A stretch of DNA of 64,000 bases from Deinococcus hopiensis KR-140 (GCA_943327755.2 CALPYF020000016.1:1-64000); one strand, 5' to 3'. Counted from the first letter of the stretch, positions 50,106-59,897 are shown. Notes: a model not told the origin generated them from the letters alone. Numbers and translations: made by a program.

Positions 50106-50443
50106 AATTGCTCCAACCCGTAGATTTCCAGGAAGCGCCGGGTGCGGGCGTCCAGGGTGGGCAGCGGGGCGACCTCGCCGCACACCCAGTCCGGCTGGTA
50201 ACTGCGGCACACGCCGGGCCGGGTGGCGTAGATGGCGCAGAGGTGCCCGCAGCCCTGATCGGGGCCGAGGTTCACGCACGGCACGCCGAGTGGTTTGTTC
50301 AGCGCATGGATGTCGGGTGCGGCGCAGCAGGCCCCGCACGCCGTGCAGTCGAGGGTGACGGGGCTGCGCGGCGCGTACCCGGGGGGCGGCGTGAAGCGGG
50401 CCTGCGCCTCGGGGGTCAGGCGGAGCGGCCCGCGAATGGTCAC
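50099..50443 (-). CDS. YkgJ-family cysteine-cluster protein
   Basis: A 114-residue protein with the CxxCGxCC-type cluster as CTACGACCAAPDI, then VPCVNLGPDQGCGHLCAIYATRPGVCRSYQPDWVCG. Cysteines probably bind a metal (zinc or iron-sulphur). Function of the family is unknown. Its start overlaps the hisC stop by 4 nt, so both are co-translated. The stop codon lies inside the repeat copy B hairpin. Confidence 0.88.
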   Translation of the reverse strand: MTIRGPLRLTPEAQARFTPPPGYAPRSPVTLDCTACGACCAAPDIHALNKPLGVPCVNLGPDQGCGHLCAIYATRPGVCRSYQPDWVCGEVAPLPTLDARTRRFLEIYGLEQLP

Positions 50444-51525
50444 GGCAGGTCGGCCAGCGCGGCGAGCAGCGCGTCGTTCTCGGCGGGGGTGCCGATGGCG
50501 ACGCGCAGGCAGCCGGTCAGCCCGGGGAGGCTGTCCTGGCGGCGCACGACGATCCCGCGTTCCAGCAGGTGGGTGTACGCGGCGGCGGCGTCGGGGGTGC
50601 GCAGCAGGAAGAAGTTCGCCTGGCTGGGCAGCGCCCGGAGGGTGGGGTGGCCCGCGAGGGCCGCGAGGACGCGCTCGCGCTCGCGGATGCCTTCCTGCAC
50701 GCGTTCCTGCACGTAGCCGGGCTGTTCCAGGGCAACTTCCAGCGCCGCCTGCGCGAGGGTGCTGACGTTGAAGGCGGGCACGAGTTTCTGGAGCTGCCCG
50801 GCGAGTTCCGGCGTGGCGAGTGCGTACCCGAGGCGCAGTCCGGCCAGCCCCCAGGCCTTGCTGAAGGTGCGCAGGCTCAGGCGGTTGCTGCCCGCGCGCA
50901 CGAGGTCCTTGTGGTCGGTGCGGCTGTACTGGTGGTACGCCTCGTCGAGCACGACGACCCAGTCCCCGGCGGCGTCCACGAGGTCGCGGATGGCGGCCTC
51001 GGCGTCCACGTGCCCGGTGGGGGCGTGCGGCTGGGTGATGTACAGCACGCCCGGCTGGTGGCGCTTCAGCTCGGCCTTCAGGGCGTCCACAGGCAGGCTG
51101 AAGTCGGCGTTCAGGGGCACCTGCACGAGGTTCGCGCCGAGCAGCTGCGCTTCCAGGGTGTACACGCTGAACGTCGGGCTGACGGTCAGGACGGTCTGGG
51201 AGATCCCGGCGAGTTCGGTCAGCAGTTTGATCAGGACGTTGCTGCCGGGCGTGACGACCACGCCGCGCTCGTCCCAGCCCTCGTAGGCGGCGATGCGGCG
51301 GCGCAGTTCGTCGGCGTGCAGGTCCGGGTACCGGTTCCAGGGGCGCGCGGCCATGCGGCGCAGCGCCTCGGCCTTCAGGGCTTCGGGGAAGTCGTAGGGG
51401 TTCTCGTTCTGGTCGAGTTTGGTGGGCACGTCCAGCGGCGTGAACGGGTAGGCGGGCACGCCGCGCACGGCGGCGCGCACCCCGGCGGGCGCGGCCTGCG
51501 GGCTGGTCAGGGGCTCGGTGGTCAT
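50440..51525 (-). CDS. hisC: Histidinol-phosphate aminotransferase
   Basis: A 361-residue PLP enzyme of fold type I. Start region LDQNENPYDFPEALKAEALRR, PGSNVLIKLL, VVLDEAYHQYS (PLP Asp/Tyr), and the Schiff-base lysine in LRTFSKAWGLAGLRLGY are clear. It performs the aminotransfer step of histidine synthesis and may also serve aromatic amino acids. ATG 51525 is 7 nt after TAGAAC. It forms an operon with the YkgJ-family gene; no other his gene is in the window. Confidence 0.93.
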   Translation of the reverse strand: MTTEPLTSPQAAPAGVRAAVRGVPAYPFTPLDVPTKLDQNENPYDFPEALKAEALRRMAARPWNRYPDLHADELRRRIAAYEGWDERGVVVTPGSNVLIKLLTELAGISQTVLTVSPTFSVYTLEAQLLGANLVQVPLNADFSLPVDALKAELKRHQPGVLYITQPHAPTGHVDAEAAIRDLVDAAGDWVVVLDEAYHQYSRTDHKDLVRAGSNRLSLRTFSKAWGLAGLRLGYALATPELAGQLQKLVPAFNVSTLAQAALEVALEQPGYVQERVQEGIRERERVLAALAGHPTLRALPSQANFFLLRTPDAAAAYTHLLERGIVVRRQDSLPGLTGCLRVAIGTPAENDALLAALADLP

Positions 51526-51618
51526 ACCGTCCGTTCTACCACCCGCGCGGGAAGGGCCGTCCAGTGATGGGAAACCCGCCGGGGGGCCGGACCCTGTCCA
51601 GCACGCACCCGGATGGGC

Positions 51619-51632
51619 CTAACGGGCGTTTG
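51619..51632. promoter_or_regulatory. PaaR-type operator at the TetR gene
   Basis: CTAACGGGCGTTTG matches CNAACGNNCGTTNG at every fixed position. It lies 12 nt upstream of a TAGGCT -10 box (51645-51650), so it should overlap the -35 area and allow autoregulation. Confidence 0.6.
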
Positions 51633-51644
51633 GGTCGGGCGTGC

Positions 51645-51650
51645 TAGGCT
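51645..51650 (+). promoter_or_regulatory. -10 box TAGGCT of the TetR gene
   Basis: TAGGCT lies about 35 nt before the ATG at 51685, giving a short leader of roughly 28 nt instead of a leaderless mRNA. Confidence 0.45.
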
Positions 51651-51684
51651 GTGTCCAATAGGCCGAGCCGGCCCCTCCCCCACC

Positions 51685-52266
51685 ATGACTGACACTGCCA
51701 AACCCCGCCGCGAGCAGATTCTGGACTCGGCCAGCCGCCTCTTTTCCGAGCGTGGGTACCACGCCACGAGCATGCGTGACCTGGCGGGCGAGCTGGGCAT
51801 GCAGGGCGGCAGCCTGTACGCGCACATCGCGTCCAAGGAGGAGCTGCTGATCGAGATCGTGAACCAGGCGTCGCGGCAGTTCGACGAGGCGCTGTTCACG
51901 CTGCGCGGCGAGCCGATGCGCGCCGACGAGAAGCTGCGCGAGGCGATGTTCCGGCACATCCGGGTGGTGGCGGACAACATGGACAGCGCGACCGTGTTCT
52001 TCCACGAGTGGAAGCACCTGTCCCCCGAGGCGTACGGCCGAGTGACGGGCTGGCGCGACACCATCGACGGCTTCTACCGCGAGCTGGTCACGCAGGGCGT
52101 TCAGGAGGGCACCTTCCGCGCGGATCTGGACGTGAAGATGACGGCGTACCTGATCCTGTCGGCGGTGAACTGGGCGTACACGTGGTACCGCCCGGGTGGG
52201 TCCATGAGCCCGCGTGAGGTGGCCGATCAGTTCGCGGAGATGCTGCTGTCGGGGCTGCGCGCATGA
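51685..52266 (+). CDS. TetR-family regulator, PaaR/FadR-like
   Basis: A 193-residue repressor. The N-terminal HTH reads REQILDSASRLFSERGYHATSMRDLAGELGMQGGSLYAHIASKEELL, as in regulators of phenylacetate and fatty-acid degradation (PaaR, FadR, KstR2 types). The C-terminal ligand domain contains FRHIRVVADNMDSATVFFHEWKHLS and YLILSAVNWAYTWYRPGGSMSP, typical of acyl-CoA-sensing members. ATG 51685 is preferred to 51613, which would extend through the operator. Co-transcribed with the small gene at 52263. The putative ligand (phenylacetyl-CoA or fatty acyl-CoA) is inference. Confidence 0.88.
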   Translation: MTDTAKPRREQILDSASRLFSERGYHATSMRDLAGELGMQGGSLYAHIASKEELLIEIVNQASRQFDEALFTLRGEPMRADEKLREAMFRHIRVVADNMDSATVFFHEWKHLSPEAYGRVTGWRDTIDGFYRELVTQGVQEGTFRADLDVKMTAYLILSAVNWAYTWYRPGGSMSPREVADQFAEMLLSGLRA

Positions 52267-52586
52267 GCAACCCGACGGTGACGGTCCCGATCCGCGAGGC
52301 GCTGCGGTACGCGCAGGGGCGCGCCGAGCGGCTGGCGCGCACGCAGCAGCTGGAGATCGGCGAGGACCTGTTCGTGCGGATCGCGCCGGGTGGGCGCAAG
52401 TTCCTGCTGTTCTGCCTGGACGGCGAACCGGACCGGAGTGCGGCCGAGGCGGTCGCGGCGGCGCTGGGCCTGCGCCATCCGGCGTATGGCTGGCATCAGG
52501 GCGCGACGCTGCGGTCCCTGACGGTGATCGAGGAGGGCGCGGCGGACGTGCCGGAAGCCCCGGCCGAACCCGATGAGAATTCATGA
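52263..52586 (+). CDS. Small hypothetical protein coupled to the TetR gene
   Basis: A 107-residue soluble protein, start overlapping the TetR stop by 4 nt (ATGA). It contains AEAVAAALGLRHPAYGWHQGATLRSLTVIEE and an acidic C-terminus (DVPEAPAEPDENS). I do not recognise a family. Translational coupling to the regulator suggests a linked role or simply shared transcription. Confidence 0.72.
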   Translation: MSNPTVTVPIREALRYAQGRAERLARTQQLEIGEDLFVRIAPGGRKFLLFCLDGEPDRSAAEAVAAALGLRHPAYGWHQGATLRSLTVIEEGAADVPEAPAEPDENS

Positions 52587-52630
52587 GAGCCCGGTCAGCC
52601 TGGGCTCACAGTCACTTCACGCCGCGCCCC

Positions 52631-52636
52631 TAGGGT
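52631..52636 (+). promoter_or_regulatory. -10 box TAGGGT of a leaderless promoter
   Basis: TAGGGT lies 7 nt before the ATG at 52644. Confidence 0.5.
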
Positions 52637-52643
52637 GAGCAGC

Positions 52644-53114
52644 ATGAAGAAAGCTGCCCTGCTGCTCCTGCCCCTGGCGATGGCCTCCTGCAACTATCTG
52701 GGCATTCCCGACGGGGACGTGTCTGGGAACATCCTCGGCACCCAGCCCAGCGGCACCATCCGCATGGCGCTGCGCGGCGTGACGCTCAGCGGCGTGCAGA
52801 CCCCCGCGCTCGACCAGGGCAACCTCGGCACTCTGAACCCCGAGAAGCGCGTGTACGCCATCAGCTTCCCGAACACCCCCGAGGACGGCGCGTACGAACT
52901 GTTCGCCTACGTGGACGGCGAGACCGGCACCAAACTCCGCTACGACAGCGGCGAGCAGAAGACCAGCAGCCGCACCTTCGTCTACTCGAAGAGCGGCCTG
53001 AACAAGAAAGACGGCAGCGACATCCTCAACCTCAAGCCCGGCTGGACCCTCATGAGTGGCGTCACGCCCGGCAAGAACGGCACGCCGTTCACCAGCATCG
53101 ACCTGAACTGGTAA
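52644..53114 (+). CDS. Putative lipoprotein of unknown function
   Basis: A 156-residue precursor starting MKKAALLLLPLAMASCNYLG, a lipoprotein signal with lipobox AMASC (Cys about 16). The mature part is beta-rich and hydrophilic (GTIRMALRGVTLSGVQTPALDQ; KTSSRTFVYSKSGLNKKDGSD). I see no known domain. The ATG at 52644 follows the leaderless pattern, while an in-frame ATG at 52635 overlaps the -10 box. Followed by a strong stem-loop. Confidence 0.8.
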   Translation: MKKAALLLLPLAMASCNYLGIPDGDVSGNILGTQPSGTIRMALRGVTLSGVQTPALDQGNLGTLNPEKRVYAISFPNTPEDGAYELFAYVDGETGTKLRYDSGEQKTSSRTFVYSKSGLNKKDGSDILNLKPGWTLMSGVTPGKNGTPFTSIDLNW

Positions 53115-53122
53115 CGGTGACG

Positions 53123-53163
53123 CGAGGAGGGGTCCGCAGCGTTCAACTGCGGGCCCCTCCTCG
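53123..53163. terminator. Strong stem-loop between convergent genes
   Basis: A 17-bp stem (53123-53139 / 53147-53163, one mismatch) with a 7-nt loop ends transcription of the lipoprotein gene and, from the other side, of the SRPBCC gene. Confidence 0.75.
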
Positions 53164-53174
53164 TGGCCTGAACG

Positions 53175-53822
53175 TCAGTTCTTGGCGCTGCCTTCGAAGG
53201 CGGCTTTGAACTTCTGGAGGTCCTCGGCGATCTGCTGGCTGGGTTCCTCACCGAACAGCTTGGCGACGGCGGCGCCCAGCGGCCCGGCGGGCGGACGGTA
53301 GGAGAGTGCGACGTGCACGCGGGTTCCGCCGTTCGGCAGGGACTCGAACTGCACGCTTCCGGCGTTGTCGACGGTCGCGCCGGGCAGGGAGTGCCAGCCG
53401 ATGCGCTGACCGGGCTTGTCGTTCACGATCTCGGCTTCCCACTCGACATGGGTGCCCAGCGGGGCCTTGGCGACCCAGCGGCTGCGCTTCTCGTCGAGGG
53501 CCGTGACGCTCTCGAGGTGGCTCATGATCTGGGGCAGGTTCTCCAGCTTGCGCCAGTAGTCGTACACGGCCTGCGCGGGGCGGTCGATGACGACGCTGTG
53601 CTCGACGAAGATGGGCTTGGCGGCCACGGCGTTGCCGCTCAGGCCGGCGGCGGCCATCACGGGGTCGTTGCCGGTCGCGGCGCGGTAGGCGAGGTAGCCG
53701 CCGACAGCGGCCATCCCGAGGCCGAGCACGCCGCGCTTGCGCAGGCCCAGCAGCAGCAGGGCGCCTCCGGCGGCGCCGCTGATCATGCGGTTCTGATCCA
53801 TTCCTGTGGTGCTGTTCGTCAT
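53175..53822 (-). CDS. SRPBCC-domain protein with N-terminal membrane segment
   Basis: A 215-residue protein. Residues about 12-50 form a hydrophobic Gly/Ala-rich region (MISGAAGGALLLLGL, VLGLGMAAVGGYLAYRA). The rest is a polyketide cyclase/START-like domain (HSVVIDRPAQAVYDYWRKLENLPQIMSHLESVTALDEKRSRWVA, then ALSYRPPAGPLGAAVAKLFG). Such domains bind hydrophobic ligands. ATG 53822 has GGAGG upstream and TACACT further up as the probable -10 of a normal leadered transcript. Confidence 0.85.
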   Translation of the reverse strand: MTNSTTGMDQNRMISGAAGGALLLLGLRKRGVLGLGMAAVGGYLAYRAATGNDPVMAAAGLSGNAVAAKPIFVEHSVVIDRPAQAVYDYWRKLENLPQIMSHLESVTALDEKRSRWVAKAPLGTHVEWEAEIVNDKPGQRIGWHSLPGATVDNAGSVQFESLPNGGTRVHVALSYRPPAGPLGAAVAKLFGEEPSQQIAEDLQKFKAAFEGSAKN

Positions 53823-53940
53823 GGTAGTTCCCTCCGTGGGGGCAGTGTATGAAGTGCAGTGGGGGTGCGCGTGAAGCCACGCCCAACGAAGATTAAGGCC
53901 CGCCTGCGGACCGGGCGGGGGCAATTGACCTTACGGGATG

Positions 53941-54132
53941 TCAGTCCGACTGGTTCCCGCCCTGATGCGCGTGCTGATCGGTAATGGTCTCGGTCGCGGC
54001 GCGGTCCTCACCGCGGGTGGGGCCACCCTGCACGTCGGGCGTCAGGTTGGTGTTCGCGCCGTGCGTGGCGTGGTCGCTGCCCGTGTGGTCCTGCGCGGTT
54101 TCAGGCGTGCTGGGCGGGTTCGGGTCAGTCAT
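53941..54132 (-). CDS. Small hydrophilic hypothetical protein
   Basis: A 63-residue product, low in hydrophobics and rich in Thr, Asp, His, Gly and Pro (DHTGSDHATHGANTNLTPDV; TDQHAHQGGNQSD), probably disordered. ATG 54132 has AAGGA 6 nt upstream, supporting translation. Disordered hydrophilic proteins are frequent in desiccation-tolerant bacteria; that connection is inference only. Confidence 0.5.
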   Translation of the reverse strand: MTDPNPPSTPETAQDHTGSDHATHGANTNLTPDVQGGPTRGEDRAATETITDQHAHQGGNQSD

Positions 54133-54228
54133 GCCTCATCCTTCGCCGCGCGGGCGGGGGGCGGGTGTGGCGGGCCTCAGGGTGGGTTCATGCTGGACGG
54201 TCCGGCCTCCCGGCGGCGGGCCGGGCTC

Positions 54229-54234
54229 TATGCT
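54229..54234 (+). promoter_or_regulatory. -10 box TATGCT upstream of the EamA gene
   Basis: TATGCT lies 9 nt before the ATG at 54244. Confidence 0.4.
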
Positions 54235-54243
54235 GGCGGGCGT

Positions 54244-55173
54244 ATGCGCGCTCCTGCCCCGCCCAGCCGTCTGGATCCGTTGTCGCTGGGGGCCATTCTG
54301 GTCACGATCGTGTTCTGGGCGTCGGCGTTCGCGGGGATCCGCGCGGGGCTGGAGGCGTTCTCGCCGGGGCACGTGACGCTGTACCGCTTCCTGGTGGCCA
54401 GCGCGGCGCTGGGCGTGTACGCGCTGCTGGCGCGGATTCCGGTGCCGCCCCTGCGGGACCTGGGCCGGATCGCGGGGCTGAGCTTCTCGGGGATTACGCT
54501 GTATCACGTGTGCCTGAACTACGGCGAGGTGAGCGTCCCGGCGGGCACGGCCAGCCTGATCATCGCGGCGGGGCCGGTCATCACGGCGCTGCTCGCCACG
54601 CGCTTCGCCGGCGAGCGGCTCAACGCGCTGGGCTGGCTGGGCACGCTGATCAGCCTGAGTGGCGTGGCGCTGATCGTGCTCGGGAGTGGGCAGGGCCTGA
54701 GCTTCACGAAGGGGGCGCTGCTGATCCTGGCGGCGGCGCTGTTCACCAGTCTGTACTTCGTGTTCCAGAAGCCGCTGCTGGCCCGGATGAATCCGCTGCA
54801 TTTCACGGTGTGGTCGTTGATCACTGGGACGGTGCCCATGCTGGTGTTCCTGCCGGGTTTCGGGGCGGAGCTGCGCGCGGCGCCGCTGGGCGCGCATCTG
54901 GCGATGGTGTACATCGGGCTGTTCCCGGCGGCGCTGGCGTACCTGACGTGGACGTTCGCCCTGTCGCGGGTGGGGGCGGGCGTGACGACGTCGTTCCTGT
55001 ACGTGTCGCCGGTGTTCGCGGTGCTGATCGCGTGGGCGTGGCTGAACGAGGTGCCCACCCTGCTGACGCTGCTGGGGGGCGTGGTGGCGGTGGCGGGCGT
55101 GGTGCTCGTGAACACGCGCGGGCGGCCCGCCCCGGCCCCCGTCCCGGACGCGGCGCGTGAGGTGAAGGCGTGA
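54244..55173 (+). CDS. EamA-family (DMT) transporter
   Basis: A 309-residue permease with ten transmembrane helices in two EamA repeats: LGAILVTIVFWASAFAGIRAGLEAFSPGHVTLYRFL and, in the second half, GALLILAAALFTSLYFVFQKPLLARMNPLHFTVWSL. The family exports amino acids and metabolites. Its stop overlaps the start of the fused ABC transporter gene by 4 nt (GTGA), so they are co-translated. ATG 54244 is preferred over the long frame from 53938. Confidence 0.92.
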   Translation: MRAPAPPSRLDPLSLGAILVTIVFWASAFAGIRAGLEAFSPGHVTLYRFLVASAALGVYALLARIPVPPLRDLGRIAGLSFSGITLYHVCLNYGEVSVPAGTASLIIAAGPVITALLATRFAGERLNALGWLGTLISLSGVALIVLGSGQGLSFTKGALLILAAALFTSLYFVFQKPLLARMNPLHFTVWSLITGTVPMLVFLPGFGAELRAAPLGAHLAMVYIGLFPAALAYLTWTFALSRVGAGVTTSFLYVSPVFAVLIAWAWLNEVPTLLTLLGGVVAVAGVVLVNTRGRPAPAPVPDAAREVKA

Positions 55174-56648
55174 GCACGCCGGGCGCGGACGCCCCGCTGG
55201 CCGTGCAGGACGTCACGGTGCGGCTGGGCGGCGAGGTGATCCTCAGCGGCGTGACGCTGGACGTGCGCCGGGGGGAGTTCCTGGCGCTGATCGGCCCGTC
55301 GGGCGGCGGCAAGAGCACGCTGCTGCGGGTGCTGGCCGGGCTGCTGCGCCCCGAATCGGGCCGCGTGCACATCGGGACGCCACCCGCGCTGGTGTTCCAG
55401 GATTACCGGCTCCTGCCGTGGCGCACGGCGCTGCGGAACGTGCAGCTGCCGGCCGATCTGGGGGCCGGGGGTGGCCTGAGTGCCTCGGAGGCGCTGAAGC
55501 TGGTGGGCATGGAAGCTTACGGACCGTACTTCCCGGCGCAGCTGTCCGGGGGGATGCGGGCGCGGGTGGCGCTGGCGCGGGCGCTGGCGCAGAGCGGGGA
55601 CGTGCTGCTGCTGGACGAGCCGTTCGCAGCGCTGGACGCGCTGGTCCGCGAGCGCTTCAACGCGGAACTGCGGCACCTGCACGAGAAGACGGGCCGGACG
55701 ACGGTGCTCGTGACGCACTCGATCCGTGAGGCGGTGTGGCTGGCGGACCGGGTGGCGGTGCTGCGCGGCGGGCGGATCGTGGAGGTGCTGGACACGCGCG
55801 GCGAGGGCCGCGTGAGTGCGTATACCGACGGGCTGGAAGCTCACCTGCGCGCCGTGCTGGGTACCGGGGATTCCACGAGGCTGCGGGTGGAATCCCGGGC
55901 CGGGCGCAGCGTGACGTGGCTGCTGCCCGCGCTGGCGGTGGCGCTGGCCGGGGTGGCGTGGCAGGTGGGCGCCTCGGCGCTGAATCAGCCGTTCCTGCTG
56001 CCCACGCCGGGCGCGGTGTGGCAGGAGGGGGTCCGCACCGCCCCGGCGCTGCTCGCGGCGTTCGGCGTGACGGTGAAGACGGCGCTGGTGGGCACGCTGC
56101 TGGGCGCGCTCTCCGGCGTGCTGATCGGGTACCCGCTGGCGCGCTGGCGGGCGCTGGAGCGCTTCCTGAGCCCGTTCATCGTGGCCTCGCAGAGCACGCC
56201 CATCGTGGTGCTCGCACCGCTGCTCGTGTCGTGGCTGGGATTCGGGTTCCTCCCGGCGGTGATCGTGTCGGCCCTGAGTGCCCTGTACCCCATGCTGGTC
56301 GCCACGCTGGTCGGCGTGCGGGAACTGGAGGCCACCTTCCACGAGCTGTTCAGCACCCTGCGCGCCTCGCGCTGGCAGCGCCTGACCCGCCTGGAATTCC
56401 CGGGCGCGCTGCCCGTGCTGCTGGGAGGCCTGCGGCTGGCGGCCAGTCTGGCGCTGATCGGGGCGGTCGTGTGGGAGTTCGTGGACCCCAACCAGAAGGG
56501 CCTGGGGCTGGCGGTGCAGGTCGCCGGGACGTACCAGAACAAGGCCGGGCAGTTCGCGGCCATCGCGCTGCTCATCGGGTACGGGGTGCTCGTGTACGCG
56601 GTGATCACGGGCCTGGAGCGCCGCGTGATGCGCCGCCGGGGTCGGTAG
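55170..56648 (+). CDS. Fused ABC transporter ATPase-permease (SsuB-SsuC/TauBC type)
   Basis: A 492-residue single chain. Residues about 10-230 are an ATPase with Walker A GPSGGGKST, Q-loop VFQDYRLLPW, signature LSGGMRARV and Walker B VLLLDEPFAALDALVRE. Residues about 245-490 are a BPD-type permease with GTLLGALSGVLIGYPLARWRALER, TPIVVLAPLLVSWLGFG and the EAA-like loop ELFSTLRASRWQRLTRLEFPGALPVLLGG. In relatives (nitrate, taurine, sulphonate, HMP importers) these are separate proteins. No substrate-binding protein is adjacent, so the substrate is open. Confidence 0.92.
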   Translation: MSTPGADAPLAVQDVTVRLGGEVILSGVTLDVRRGEFLALIGPSGGGKSTLLRVLAGLLRPESGRVHIGTPPALVFQDYRLLPWRTALRNVQLPADLGAGGGLSASEALKLVGMEAYGPYFPAQLSGGMRARVALARALAQSGDVLLLDEPFAALDALVRERFNAELRHLHEKTGRTTVLVTHSIREAVWLADRVAVLRGGRIVEVLDTRGEGRVSAYTDGLEAHLRAVLGTGDSTRLRVESRAGRSVTWLLPALAVALAGVAWQVGASALNQPFLLPTPGAVWQEGVRTAPALLAAFGVTVKTALVGTLLGALSGVLIGYPLARWRALERFLSPFIVASQSTPIVVLAPLLVSWLGFGFLPAVIVSALSALYPMLVATLVGVRELEATFHELFSTLRASRWQRLTRLEFPGALPVLLGGLRLAASLALIGAVVWEFVDPNQKGLGLAVQVAGTYQNKAGQFAAIALLIGYGVLVYAVITGLERRVMRRRGR

Positions 56649-56681
56649 GCGTTCACCCGGACGGTCCGGCGGGCGCGGCGG

Positions 56682-56687
56682 TACGCT
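56682..56687 (+). promoter_or_regulatory. -10 box TACGCT of a leaderless promoter
   Basis: TACGCT lies 7 nt before the ATG at 56695. Confidence 0.55.
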
Positions 56688-56694
56688 GGCGCGC

Positions 56695-57105
56695 ATGGAG
56701 AGACCGCTGGTGTGTGTGGGGGCGCTCGTGTGGGGCAAGGACGGACGGGTGCTGCTCGTGCGCACCACGAAGTGGCGCGGGCTGTGGGGCGTGCCGGGCG
56801 GGAAGGTCGAGTGGGGCGAGACGCTGCTCGACGCCGTGCAGCGCGAATTTCAGGAGGAGGTCGGCCTGCGGCTGGAGGACGTGCAGTACGCGCAGACGCA
56901 GGAGTCGGTCCTCAGCGGGGAGTTCCACAAGCCCGCGCACATGCTGCTGGTGGATTTCCTGGCGACGACCGGGGATCACGACGTGAAGCCGAACGAGGAG
57001 ATCGAGGAGTGGGCCTGGGTGCACCTGCACGAGGCGCTGGAGTACCCGCTGAACACGGCGACGCGCTCGCTGGTGACCCTGGCGCTGCGGCAGGGCGAGG
57101 CGTGA
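56695..57105 (+). CDS. Nudix hydrolase
   Basis: A 136-residue Nudix protein with an intact box GGKVEWGETLLDAVQREFQEEVGL and ends EWAWVHLHEALEYPLNTATRSLV. It is probably a small-nucleotide or sanitising hydrolase. The third Nudix gene in the window, separate from the pair at 47218-48128. Its stop overlaps the SDR start (GTGA). Confidence 0.92.
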   Translation: MERPLVCVGALVWGKDGRVLLVRTTKWRGLWGVPGGKVEWGETLLDAVQREFQEEVGLRLEDVQYAQTQESVLSGEFHKPAHMLLVDFLATTGDHDVKPNEEIEEWAWVHLHEALEYPLNTATRSLVTLALRQGEA

Positions 57106-57854
57106 CCGGCGGGCAGGGCGCGGCGGCGCAGGCGGCGGGACGGGGCACGGCGCTGGTGACGGGCGCGGCGCGCGGCATCGGGCGCGGACTGGCGGTCGCG
57201 CTGGCCGCCGAGGGCTTCGACGTGGCCGTCCACTACCGCTCCAGCGAGGCCGACGCCCACGAGACCGCCCGGCAGTGCGAGGCGCTGGGTGTGCGGGCGG
57301 TGCCCCTCAGGGCCGACCTGGGCACCCCGGCGGGGGCGCGGGCGCTGGTGCGCGCGGCGCACGCGGCGTTCCCGGAGTCCGGGCTGGCGGTGCTGGTGAA
57401 CAACGTGGGGAACTACGTGAACCGCCCGCTGCTGGACGTGACGGACGAGCAGTGGTCGGACATGCTGGGCAGCAACCTGACGGCCACGTTCGCCACCTGC
57501 CAGGAGGCGGCGCCGCTGCTGCGTGCGCGCGGCTGGGGCCGGATCGTGAACCTGGGGTTCGCGGGCGCGTCGGCGGACGTGGCGCGGCCCGGGATCGTCC
57601 CGTACGTGATCGCGAAGGCGGGCGTGGCGCAGCTGTCGCGGTCGCTGGCGGTGACGCTGGCGGGCAGCGGCGTGAGCGTGAACGTGGTCAGTCCCGGCGT
57701 GATCGAGACGAGTGTCAGCCAGCCCGTGCGGGAGATCCCGGCGGGGCGGGTGGGGACGGTGGCGGAACTGGTCGGGGCGGCGCTGTACTTCGTGCGGGCC
57801 AGCGATTACGTGACCGGGCAGGACCTGGAGGTCGCGGGCGGCTGGCACCTTTGA
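57102..57854 (+). CDS. Short-chain dehydrogenase/reductase
   Basis: A 250-residue classical SDR. TGAARGIGRGLA is the coenzyme loop, VNNVGNY the NAG-like motif, and YVIAK the catalytic YxxxK, with a Ser in GFAGAS. C-terminal YVTGQDLEVAGGWHL. Related to pteridine and 3-oxoacyl reductases. GTG 57102 overlaps the Nudix stop by 4 nt. Its gene is followed by the 496-nt non-coding region. Confidence 0.9.
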   Translation: MTGGQGAAAQAAGRGTALVTGAARGIGRGLAVALAAEGFDVAVHYRSSEADAHETARQCEALGVRAVPLRADLGTPAGARALVRAAHAAFPESGLAVLVNNVGNYVNRPLLDVTDEQWSDMLGSNLTATFATCQEAAPLLRARGWGRIVNLGFAGASADVARPGIVPYVIAKAGVAQLSRSLAVTLAGSGVSVNVVSPGVIETSVSQPVREIPAGRVGTVAELVGAALYFVRASDYVTGQDLEVAGGWHL

Positions 57855-58350
57855 TCTGAACGCCACCCGAGGGCAAAAACACCCGACTGAGCCTGCCCGC
57901 TGCCGGGTCGGCACAGGTTTCTCATCCAGCCGAGGTCGTTTGCCCCTTGCACCTCTGCTGGGCAGGGCACTGAGCCACAGAATTTCATCTGCCTTCGCAG
58001 GAGATTGGCATATGAAAGGTTCGAAAGGCAACGGAGCCTCAATTGCCAGACAAATACACCAGCGGTCAGATTATAAGAATGAGTTTCAATAGAAGCCTTA
58101 GTGCAACGACATACTGCGTCCCGATATAAGAGACAGGGGTTTTGTGCGACGCACTGTCAGATTTCTGTGATTTTTGTACTCTCCGGAAACACAATCGCTC
58201 ATCAAGGCGGCACGTTCATCAACATGGGACGTTCAGCTGCGTATCATCTCCGAAGTTCCCAACTTCGCTTGACAGCGCCCTGCATGCCGTGCCCACACGG
58301 TAGCCATTCTCATCTGTCAGGTTGCGGAATCGTCCCAGGAGGTCGCCATC
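57855..58350. promoter_or_regulatory. 496-nt low-GC non-coding region upstream of the protease cluster
   Basis: The longest gene-free stretch, AT-rich relative to the genome. It holds the palindrome CGAAGTT-CCC-AACTTCG (58251-58267) one nt before TTGACA (58269-58274), a good -35; a clear -10 at 17 nt is lacking. Also present: TATAAG near 58074 and 58126, TACTCT near 58178, a TGCGTC / GACGCA pair, and a CCGTG / CACGG hairpin (58287-58300). The Shine-Dalgarno AGGAGG precedes ATG 58351. Probably several promoters and an operator for the protease genes; an open frame from 58101 runs out of frame into the protease and is rejected. Confidence 0.5.
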
Positions 58351-59886
<1,536 letters not shown>

Positions 59887-59897
59887 GTCCACTGACG

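Noticed and set aside
51613..51684. TetR start at 51613
   Set aside because: It would translate through the operator and the -10 box; ATG 51685 gives a normal TetR N-terminus.
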